Part shown: positions 24,654 to 30,808 of the stretch, one piece after another | How the letters are laid out: each line of letters opens with the position of its first letter | Position numbering within the stretch: the first letter of the stretch is position 1 | NCBI GenBank assembly: GCA_018830885.1 | Contig: JAHJRI010000123.1 | Location: 1-32,132, forward strand | Length of the DNA stretch: 32,132 nucleotides | Direction of reading: 5' to 3' | Origin: a bacterium | GTDB lineage: Bacteria > SAR324 > XYD2-FULL-50-16 | Notes under the pieces: model-generated | The model's database searches: none | Told to the model about the DNA's origin: nothing | What the model saw: the letters and a program-made list of their open reading frames with translations, nothing else | Translations under genes and position numbers: made by a program

Positions 24654-25481
24654 TTACTGGTGGTCAATCTGTCCGCCATCAATGGCGATGGTCACTCCGG
24701 ATACGTAATCCGAAAGGTCTGTCACCAGGAACTCAACCACGCCCGCACATTCTTCAATGGTGCCTTCCCGATTTAAGGCAATGAGTTTCGACAGGTGCGC
24801 TCTATCTCCAAGCCGGCCTGTACGAATGATGCCCGGGGCGATACTGTTGACATTGATATTATAACGTCCGAGATCCTGGGCCAGTGATCTGGTATAATGA
24901 ATGATGGCGGCCTTGGCGGTACCGTAGGGGTGATAGAAAGGTGCGGCTTGAATCCCGGCGATAGAAGCGGCAGTGACAATTTTCCCTGACCTCTGCTCTT
25001 TCATATAAGGCGCCACAGCCATACAGGTGTACATGCATGACATCAAATTGATATCAAGCACCCGTGTCAGTGTTTCCTGGGGGCACTTGGAAGTGGTCCC
25101 GGTTGTATTGATATCGCCGGGCTTGCCGTCCTGGCGTTCATCGGCGAAAGTGACCGTGCCCCCACCGGCGTTGCAGATGGCGATATCCACCCGTCCCAGC
25201 GTTTCTACGACTTCAGCAATGGCTTTTTCGGTCGCGTCACGGTCTGTAAGATCCGCTTCTATACCCATGGATCGGACCCCAAAGGCTTTACATTCTTCCA
25301 TGACAGTCGGTGCGGTCATCACGGCCTTTTCAAATTCATAAACATCGGCGGCCTTCAGATTCCTGTCGATGATGGCGATATCGGCTCCCAGCCCGGCCAA
25401 ACGAAGGGCATACCCTCTTCCCAGACCTCTCGCACCGCCGGTAATGACAGCGACTTTGCCGGCCAGTTTTTTTTCACTCAT
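24654..25481 (-). CDS. Short-chain dehydrogenase/reductase (SDR), NAD(P)-dependent
   Basis: 275 residues of the classical SDR type. The nucleotide-binding TGGARGLGRG lies at about 14-23 and an acidic IIDRN after beta2 suggests NAD(H) preference. NAG appears in AICNAGGG, the catalytic Ser in TAASIAGI and YxxxK in PYGTAKAA. The C-terminal SGVTIAIDGGQ is typical. An insertion of about 25 residues after the NAG motif (VTFADERQDGKPGDINTTGT) distinguishes a subgroup acting on larger or CoA-linked substrates; that assignment is tentative. An AGGAG site precedes the ATG by 9 nt. It is a solitary gene between two MITE insertions. Confidence 0.88.
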   Translation of the reverse strand: MSEKKLAGKVAVITGGARGLGRGYALRLAGLGADIAIIDRNLKAADVYEFEKAVMTAPTVMEECKAFGVRSMGIEADLTDRDATEKAIAEVVETLGRVDIAICNAGGGTVTFADERQDGKPGDINTTGTTSKCPQETLTRVLDINLMSCMYTCMAVAPYMKEQRSGKIVTAASIAGIQAAPFYHPYGTAKAAIIHYTRSLAQDLGRYNINVNSIAPGIIRTGRLGDRAHLSKLIALNREGTIEECAGVVEFLVTDLSDYVSGVTIAIDGGQIDHQ

Positions 25482-25550
25482 TGTGGTTTCTCCTGCAATT
25501 TACAACGATCATTAGTTAGGTGATGGTTGATTGGTAATCGTAACGATCTC

Positions 25551-25767
25551 GTCACTATTCACCACTTTTCTATTGCCATCCAAACGTCGACCAGTATGTC
25601 ATTGAACTCATTCTCGACAGGTGAGAAGCGAGGCTCGCAGCTTCGATCATGCCTGTCTCCGAGGGCGGTCGTTGACATCGCCATCCTGGCAATGCTTAAC
25701 CACTCCCAAACCGTTCAATCACATACTGGTCGCCGCTCTGATGGCTGAATATAAGCTGAATAGTTAC
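25551..25767. mobile_element. MITE-like element, expanded beta body in GTAACTATTCA shell (copy beta3)
   Basis: 217 bp with ends GTCACTATTCACC and CTGAATAGTTAC. It is flanked by a perfect 8-bp duplication ACGATCTC (25543-25550 and 25768-25775). The outer stem is GACCAGTATGTCATTGAAC with GTTCAATCACATACTGGTC, changed on both arms compared with beta1/beta2. The first inner arm is GACAGG/CCTGTC with an extra internal hairpin built on GAAGCGAG and CTCGCAGCTTC, which explains the greater length. The loop string CCGAGGGCGGTCGTTGA is conserved with the other copies. Confidence 0.9.
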
Positions 25768-26002
25768 ACGATCTCTAAAGAATAACTTCACATAATCTGT
25801 CAGCCGACCCTTAAGTCCCAAAAACACTGAATATTATGCAAACAGGATGGGACACCAACGTGCTTCCGTTTCGGCGACGCGTTTCTTCAACACCAGTGAG
25901 AAACGCTCGATTCATGGAAAACGCTTGACTCGTTTTTGGGCAACCGATAGCCGCATCAGAATATAGATGACGTTTGTCATGTGTCAAGGTGACCCGTGTC
26001 AG
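25768..26002. other. Intergenic stretch between beta3 and gamma elements
   Basis: Part of a 1.17-kb gene-free interval (25482-26648) that also contains the beta3, gamma and copy D elements. Open frames here only run by crossing repeat boundaries, and no start signal or family resemblance was found. It could be decayed coding sequence split by insertions, but this is not demonstrable by eye. Confidence 0.3.
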
Positions 26003-26173
26003 GGGTGCACCAAAATCATATAGGTAGTTCATCACACCCGCGCAGGCGGGTGTCCAGATATGTAAACGGTGAAATACACCTGGATGCCCACCTCCGTGGG
26101 CATGACGGGAGAGACACAGCTCTTTTTTTGTTGAAACGAAATTCGAAATTGCCCACATGATTTTGGTGCACCC
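26003..26173. mobile_element. MITE-like element, REP-like gamma body in GGGTGCACC shell
   Basis: 171 bp with perfect 17-bp terminal inverted repeats, GGGTGCACCAAAATCAT. The body carries two hairpins in opposite orientation: CACCCGCGCAGGCGGGTG and GCCCACCTCCGTGGGC followed by ATGACGGG. These resemble the widespread proteobacterial REP palindrome (GGATTCCCGC...GCGGGAATGACG) arranged as an inverted pair (REPIN-like). Flanking 8-mers CGTGTCAG and GGCGCCAG agree at 5 of 8 positions, compatible with an aged target duplication. The same shell carries a different body at 30476. Confidence 0.8.
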
Positions 26174-26264
26174 GGCGCCAGACATTACTTCGAATAGAAA
26201 TATTTTTTAACCTTTCAATCAACTGGCAGGTGAGTTCTTTGGAAACCCGCTGTCGTTTTGCTAA

Positions 26265-26433
26265 AGGGCACCTTGATTCATCAACATTATCGAACTGACC
26301 GCACCAAAAGGTTGATCTTTCAAGAAACGCACGAGTCCATCCATGGAACTCCTGGAAGCCATCCATGGCTTCCAGGGTTCTTGAAACACCAACCCTTTGA
26401 TGCTTGCTGAGCTCCAGTTAATCAAGGTGCCCT
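26265..26433. mobile_element. MITE-like element, alpha body in AGGGCACC shell (copy D, complete)
   Basis: 169 bp with perfect 14-bp terminal inverted repeats AGGGCACCTTGATT ... AATCAAGGTGCCCT. Inside is the alpha body: stem AAAGGTTGATCTTTCAAGAA with TTCTTGAAACACCAACCCTT (several mismatches) and inner hairpin GGAAGCCATCCATGGCTTCC. A target duplication is not clear; at most AA, or TAAA against TAAT, flanks the ends. This differs from the 8-bp duplications of the other shells. It is the only full-length copy of this shell in the window. Confidence 0.85.
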
Positions 26434-26584
26434 AATGTAAAACGGTGTTCAGCCGCTAAAAACAAATCGAAAGGAAGACCAGATCTCTGTTTTTGCCTCA
26501 ACAGGCCTGATCTTGGAGAGAGCCTGACGAAGTGTCAGCTGTCGCTGGACCTCTTCAAAAAGTGGTAGCCCAGACATATTTTTA

Positions 26585-26642
26585 TTGACAATATATTATC
26601 ATTATTGAAACGATAATGTCATATATTAATTATATTTTAGCG
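26585..26642 (+). promoter_or_regulatory. AT-rich hipBA promoter/operator region
   Basis: Contains TTGACA (26585-26590), TTGAAA (26605-26610) and an inverted repeat TTATC-N11-GATAA (26596-26616) between or over them; CGATAAT recurs at 26611 and 26641. HipB-type repressors bind palindromes of the form TATCC-N8-GGATA in their own promoters, so an autoregulatory operator is a reasonable inference. The -10 element is ambiguous (AATTAT at 26628 fits 17 nt after TTGAAA). Confidence 0.4.
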
Positions 26643-26648
26643 ATAATA

Positions 26649-26948
26649 ATGGAATTTTCACTCTATACATCACCGGAAATAGCGGTTATTTTGGCGAATC
26701 GTTTAAAAGAGCTTCGTTTATCGAAAAAATGGAAAAGGACAACACTGGCGAAAAGGTCCGGTGTTTCAGTCGCATCCCTGATCAGATTTGAACAAAAAGC
26801 GCTGGTTTCATTAGAAAATTTTCTTAAACTGGTCAATGCTTTGGGACGACTGGATGAGATTGAAAGACTTTTGCTGCCGTCGGTTGCCAAATCGATTGAT
26901 GAACTGGAACAGCAAGTCGCCAATACGCCAAAAAGGGGATCGGTTTGA
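26649..26948 (+). CDS. hipB: HipB-like helix-turn-helix antitoxin/repressor
   Basis: 99 residues from the ATG at 26649 (an ATG at 26616 in frame is alternative but overlaps the putative operator). A Cro/C1-type HTH is visible in LANRLKELRLSKKWKRTTLAKRSGVSVASLIRFEQ, with the recognition helix around SVASLIRFE. The rest is helical. HipB proteins bind and inhibit the HipA kinase and repress their own operon. The stop TGA overlaps the TTG start of the downstream hipA-like gene (TTGA), a strong sign of a coupled two-gene module. Base composition is AT-richer than in the flanking core genes, which suggests acquisition. Confidence 0.85.
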   Translation: MEFSLYTSPEIAVILANRLKELRLSKKWKRTTLAKRSGVSVASLIRFEQKALVSLENFLKLVNALGRLDEIERLLLPSVAKSIDELEQQVANTPKRGSV

Positions 26949-28174
26949 AACGCCTGAAAGTCCTTTTAAGACTCAGTGAAGAAAATGAGATCCTTGTTGG
27001 AGAGATTGCGGAAAAGGATCACAAGGTATTTTTTCAGTACGATACCGGTTTTTTGACCAAGCCTTTCTGGCTCTCACCCTATAAGCTGCCTCTCAGGTCT
27101 GACCTTTTTGAACACAGAGACCTGGATTTCGGCCCTCTTTTCGGACTATTTGACGATTCTCTGCCGGATGGATGGGGGCTCATGTTAATGGACCGCTATC
27201 TTCGGGGTCATGGCTTTGCAATAGAACGGCTATCGGTCCTGGATCGTCTTTCTTTTTTAGGCCCAAACACGATGGGAGCCTTAACATATCGACCGGCGAT
27301 GGATTTCAAGACCGATAATAGGGTTGAATTCGACCTTTATAACCTCTATGTACTTTCCCAGGAAGTTATAACCGGTAAAACCCAGGTGGTGCTTGATGAG
27401 TTGATGAAAGCCGGCGGTAGTCCCGGTGGTGCTCGGCCAAAGGTACTGGTTGGAATTCTGGATGATAAACTGATATCAGGGGAAGGGATCTTACCGGAAG
27501 GTTATAGCCACTGGATTGTAAAATTCACCGCGGGTAATGATTTTGCAGATTCCGGTCCTGTGGAATATGCCTATTCTCAGATGGCCAGGGACTGCGGAAT
27601 TGTATTGCCGGAAGCGCGACTGTTCTCCTCCAGGCAGGGGCAGCGGTTTTTTGGTGTAAAACGGTTTGATAGAGAGGGAAATAAGCGATATCACGTTCAT
27701 ACCTTTGGCAATCTGATTCATTCCAATTTTCGAATTCCATCCTGCGACTATGAGCTGTTTTTCCGTATAATCAATGATCTAACAAAAAACCAGCAAGATC
27801 TGGTCAACGGTTTCAGGCAGATGATTTTCAATGTGACGGCCAACAACCGTGACGATCATGTCAAAAATTTTGCTTTTATTATGAACCATGAAGGTGAATG
27901 GGCGCTGGCACCGGCATATGACCTGACCTTTTTTCCCGGGCCGGGAGGAGAACACTCCATGACCATAAACGGAGAAGGTAAAACCCCTTCAAAAGCAAAT
28001 ATCGTTCGCCTGGGTGAAAAATCAGGATTCAAACAGAAAGATACGCTCTTGATGTTAGATGAAATAGCCCAGATTGTGTCCGGTTGGCCAGCCTATGCAG
28101 AAAGAGCCGGGGTCAGTAAAAAAACCACGAGCACAATCCACAAGAAGATACAATCAAACATTTCATATCTCTGA
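26945..28174 (+). CDS. hipA: HipA-like serine/threonine kinase toxin
   Basis: 409 residues starting at a TTG that overlaps the hipB stop. The N-terminal subdomain (about 1-115; FGPLFGLFDDSLPDGWG) is the 'couple_hipA' region. The kinase domain includes a Gly-rich loop GGSPGGARPK (157-166, phosphate binding), VKRFDR, the catalytic loop NNRDDHVKN (300-308, with the catalytic Asp) and AYDLTF (324-329, metal-binding Asp). All key residues are present, so it should be an active kinase. E. coli HipA phosphorylates glutamyl-tRNA synthetase; the target here is unknown. Length is near E. coli HipA (440). A perfect hairpin spans the stop codon. Confidence 0.9.
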   Translation: MKRLKVLLRLSEENEILVGEIAEKDHKVFFQYDTGFLTKPFWLSPYKLPLRSDLFEHRDLDFGPLFGLFDDSLPDGWGLMLMDRYLRGHGFAIERLSVLDRLSFLGPNTMGALTYRPAMDFKTDNRVEFDLYNLYVLSQEVITGKTQVVLDELMKAGGSPGGARPKVLVGILDDKLISGEGILPEGYSHWIVKFTAGNDFADSGPVEYAYSQMARDCGIVLPEARLFSSRQGQRFFGVKRFDREGNKRYHVHTFGNLIHSNFRIPSCDYELFFRIINDLTKNQQDLVNGFRQMIFNVTANNRDDHVKNFAFIMNHEGEWALAPAYDLTFFPGPGGEHSMTINGEGKTPSKANIVRLGEKSGFKQKDTLLMLDEIAQIVSGWPAYAERAGVSKKTTSTIHKKIQSNISYL

Positions 28175-28190
28175 CACTCTCCAGTGTCAG
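28171..28190 (+). terminator. Perfect hairpin spanning the hipA stop codon
   Basis: CTGACACT (28171-28178), loop CTCC, AGTGTCAG (28183-28190): an 8-bp perfect stem with a 4-nt loop whose 5' arm contains the hipA TGA (28172-28174). There is no U-tract after it. It could stabilise the 3' end or limit transcription; the role is inferred from position only. Confidence 0.4.
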
Positions 28191-28255
28191 ATCAAACCTC
28201 AATTGCTGCACAACTGGCTTAATGATGGGGTCTAATCTTTGCCTGCCGGTGTTAT

Positions 28256-28459
28256 TCAGATATTGCGGGAATACCCTTCCTCACTGAAGGAACAGTCCGA
28301 TATTGCGTCAGTACAGTTCTCAACAAACTTGGTGTGGCCGACAGAACGCGGAGTGATAGGAATTTCCTTTTTGACCCTGAACCAACATTCATCCTGTTTT
28401 TTGATACCAGCATGAGAAAAAGTGCAGTTTACTTCGGGATCGCTACAGTTCCTGGACAT
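28256..28459 (-). CDS. Possible small Cys-containing protein, unknown
   Basis: 67 residues from the ATG at 28459. The sequence has five cysteines in a spaced pattern (MSRNCSDPEVNC ... DECWF ... ENCTDAISDCSF) and an amino-acid composition that looks coding, and no other gene overlaps it. No ribosome-binding site is visible, and the upstream flank is soon interrupted by repeat copy E at 28501. It may be a genuine small protein or the remains of one. I do not recognise a family. Confidence 0.35.
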   Translation of the reverse strand: MSRNCSDPEVNCTFSHAGIKKQDECWFRVKKEIPITPRSVGHTKFVENCTDAISDCSFSEEGYSRNI

Positions 28460-28500
28460 GGTCGGACTGGATACTGCCAACAATGTCCCAAACTATCAAT

Positions 28501-28628
28501 AGGGCACCGTGATTAAATGGAACTCAGTCAGCACCAAAGAGTTGGACTTTCAAGAACCCTGGATGGACTCGTGGGTTTCTTGAAAGTCCAACTCTTTGGT
28601 GCGGTAAGTTCGATAATTTTAATGAATT
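28501..28628. mobile_element. MITE-like element, internally deleted alpha body in AGGGCACC shell (copy E, right end lost)
   Basis: The left end is AGGGCACCGTGATT. A perfect 20-bp-class stem CAAAGAGTTGGACTTTCAAG pairs with its exact partner at about 28578-28599. The inner GGAAGCC hairpin is missing: the junction reads CCCTGGATGGACTC, consistent with deletion between TCCA repeats. The right flank follows copy A through TAATTTTAATGAAT and then diverges, so the right terminal repeat is lost. It lies 45 nt beyond the stop of the Fic gene. Confidence 0.75.
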
Positions 28629-28672
28629 CCGGGAGCAGGCAAATAAAGGAATGATTTTGAACAAGATACCTG

Positions 28673-30208
28673 TCACGGGCCAGAATGCAGGGGTGGGCTT
28701 CCGTAGGCGGATTGGAAAGCTTGTTCCAACTGTGCGATCTCGTCATCGGTCAGGTTTGCAAAGTAGCTGGCCTGTTTGCGTGCGGACAACCGGCCCTTGT
28801 TCTGCAGGCAGAAACGAATAAAGAGATCGATCTGCCGGTCGGGCAGGTCGACTATTTCCTGCATAGCTTCCTTGGTTTTGACGTAGTTTACCAGGAACTG
28901 CAGCTCCTGAACCAGTTCGGTCTCAATCGTCAGGGTGATGAATTGAAAGAGCGCCTCTGCCTGTTGGGTCATATCGATAAAGCGGTACCACACGGCCGTC
29001 TGGTTGTGGACAGTCATTCGTCCTTCTTGCGTGAGCGCATATTGTACCAGCGGCATCAGCGACTGCGAATATGCCTCAAGTGAGGTGTTGTATTCGCCAA
29101 GATTCTTCAACATGGTGGCTGAGATCGGAAACATGATCCCCTGCGGTGAAAATCCCCGGCGGGCAAGGATATTGTGAATCAGGAAGCGATGGATCCGCCC
29201 GTTGCCGTCTTCGAAGGGGTGAAGAAATACAAATCCGTATGAAACAGCCGCAGCGTGGATCACGGCAGATATTCCGTGATCTTCCATGTTGAGATGACTT
29301 GCGATCAGGCCTTCCATGAGGCCTTCCAGGTCATCCGGTTTTGGACAGATAAAATGGATGTTTTCCTGCTGGTGGGACACCGTTTCTCCAACATAATTCT
29401 GGCTGGTGCGATAATCAGACTCGGCAAAGCGGCTGTCCAGGATCCGCCGCTGTAAATCGATCAGTTTTTCCCGGTTGCAGAAATCTTCCCGCTCTGCCAG
29501 TTCAAGCTGGGCTATGAATCGTTCTGTCCGGTTCGAATCCGGTGAGATGTGCTCGATTTCAAATGAGGATTTGGTTTCCTTGGAATAGAGATAGCCGAGC
29601 GCCCGTTTCATGATTTCGTCGGTGTAGCCGGACACAACCTGTCGGCAACGTTTGGCAAGGTCGTCTTGCTCGAAATGCTGAAGGGTTTCAGTACGGCGGA
29701 CAACCGGGCAGAACAAACGGTTCCCCAGCAAATTATCATTAATACGCTGGCGACGAACCTGACGGGCTGGCGAGATGGCATAGTAGCGGTCCGGTTCCAG
29801 CAAATCAACGTAGTTCCCCTGTTGAACATCTTCGAGGGGAAGGATTTTGCCGGTCAGAAATTCCCACAGAAACCACAGCCGACGGGCATATTTCCCGGTT
29901 GGTTTGGATTGGATATAAGTGACAAAATCCGTCTCAGACACCACTTCAAAAAGGGCGGCAAGAATAGCGAGATTCAGGCCGTCATATTTGCAGGCGAATT
30001 CAAGATGGGCGCCAAGTGAATCCCCAGGCCAGTACTTGGGCGCATATACCTCTTCAATCCCCGCCCGGGTCTTATTGACCCGGTGGATGCCACTGGTGGC
30101 GACCAGGGAGCTGTGCCAGTTAGGAATGACCTCCAGGCCATACCTTTGGATCAATGCCGCATATCCTGCAGGTCTCAATTTCACGCCTTCCTGATTATCT
30201 TGTGCCAT
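28673..30208 (-). CDS. Fic-domain protein (probable AMPylase), with N-terminal inhibitory motif
   Basis: 511 residues from the ATG at 30208, which has an AGGA site 7 nt upstream (a TTG ten codons earlier lacks one). The Fic core motif HPFEDGNGRIHR (330-341) is complete: catalytic His, phosphate-binding Gly/Asn and Arg. SFEIEH (215-220) matches the (S/T)xxxE(G/N) inhibitory helix, with the Glu that blocks ATP gamma-phosphate present, but His in place of the usual Gly/Asn. The inhibitory helix lies N-terminal to the Fic core (class II). The C-terminal region (about 375-500) is helical and may be a winged-helix module. Fic enzymes transfer AMP to target hydroxyls. Targets are unknown, and no separate antitoxin gene is adjacent. 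Confidence 0.88.
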   Translation of the reverse strand: MAQDNQEGVKLRPAGYAALIQRYGLEVIPNWHSSLVATSGIHRVNKTRAGIEEVYAPKYWPGDSLGAHLEFACKYDGLNLAILAALFEVVSETDFVTYIQSKPTGKYARRLWFLWEFLTGKILPLEDVQQGNYVDLLEPDRYYAISPARQVRRQRINDNLLGNRLFCPVVRRTETLQHFEQDDLAKRCRQVVSGYTDEIMKRALGYLYSKETKSSFEIEHISPDSNRTERFIAQLELAEREDFCNREKLIDLQRRILDSRFAESDYRTSQNYVGETVSHQQENIHFICPKPDDLEGLMEGLIASHLNMEDHGISAVIHAAAVSYGFVFLHPFEDGNGRIHRFLIHNILARRGFSPQGIMFPISATMLKNLGEYNTSLEAYSQSLMPLVQYALTQEGRMTVHNQTAVWYRFIDMTQQAEALFQFITLTIETELVQELQFLVNYVKTKEAMQEIVDLPDRQIDLFIRFCLQNKGRLSARKQASYFANLTDDEIAQLEQAFQSAYGSPPLHSGP

Positions 30209-30238
30209 AGAATTTCCTGTAAAACAGTTATGAATCAA

Positions 30239-30268
30239 GAATTACGTTTATATAAGCAGGTATGTCAA
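30239..30268 (-). promoter_or_regulatory. Putative sigma70 promoter of the Fic gene
   Basis: On the minus strand a perfect TTGACA (30268-30263) and TAATTC (30244-30239) are separated by 18 nt. The predicted start near 30232 gives a leader of about 24 nt containing the AGGA ribosome-binding site, which supports the ATG at 30208. Confidence 0.5.
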
Positions 30269-30475
30269 GAAAATTGGTTACAGAACTGGTTTACACAAAC
30301 ACCCGATGGCAGGAAAAACAATTATTGTCCGAGAAATATCATTAAATTTTTTAAAAAAAAAGAAATTTGATTACCTATTGCCAACTGAAATCCTGCCAGA
30401 TCAATACCCCTTTTTCATCACAAATCGCGATTGATAGTTCTCTATAACTGATTTTGCCAAAACTGCTCGCCCATC

Positions 30476-30648
30476 GGGTGCACCAAAAACATGTGGATAT
30501 GTGATCATAACCGCTTCAAGAGGTTATTTGTTCAGAAAAACGCATAAATCCATCCTTGGAACTCCTGGAATCCATCCCTGGCTTCCAAGGTTTTCTGAAC
30601 AAACAACCTCTTTCCGCTTACAGGTACCCAAACATATTTGGTGCACCC
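30476..30648. mobile_element. MITE-like element, alpha body in GGGTGCACC shell (copy F)
   Basis: 173 bp with terminal inverted repeats GGGTGCACCAAA ... TTTGGTGCACCC. It is flanked by a perfect 8-bp duplication CGCCCATC (30468-30475 and 30649-30656). The body is the alpha type with a strongly diverged but still paired stem (AGAGGTTATTTGTTCAGAAA with TTTCTGAACAAACAACCTCT) and inner hairpin GGAATCCATCCCTGGCTTCC. The 30239-30808 interval otherwise contains only the Fic promoter, AT-rich sequence and a terminator. Confidence 0.9.
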
Positions 30649-30696
30649 CGCCCATCCTGTTTAAGCGGTGGATCCTGGCTGAAAAACTGTTGGCTG

Positions 30697-30736
30697 AAAA
30701 AAGACCGGATTAGGATTCAGGTAAATCGGGTCTTTT
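30697..30736 (-). terminator. Intrinsic terminator of the UroD-family gene (possibly bidirectional)
   Basis: AAAAGACCGGATT (30699-30711) and AAATCGGGTCTTTT (30723-30736) form a hairpin with one mismatch and an 11-nt loop. On the minus strand it is followed by TTTTTT (30702-30697), about 70 nt past the stop of the UroD-family gene. The plus strand also has a short T-run. Confidence 0.6.
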
Positions 30737-30808
30737 AAGTAGCTGTCACCAGACAACCGTACACCGGAATGTCACTGTAATACGCCGGTGGGCAAGGGTT
30801 GGGAAAGG

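Noticed and set aside
25811-26366. Minus-strand open frames crossing the gamma and copy D elements
   Set aside because: They read through terminal inverted repeats and hairpins. Joining the flanks without the gamma element gives several stop codons, so a split gene could not be demonstrated.
1-30648. CRISPR array interpretation of the repeated palindromes
   Set aside because: Copies are dispersed over 30 kb, intergenic, 130-220 bp long and flanked by individual target duplications; there are no regular spacers and no cas genes.
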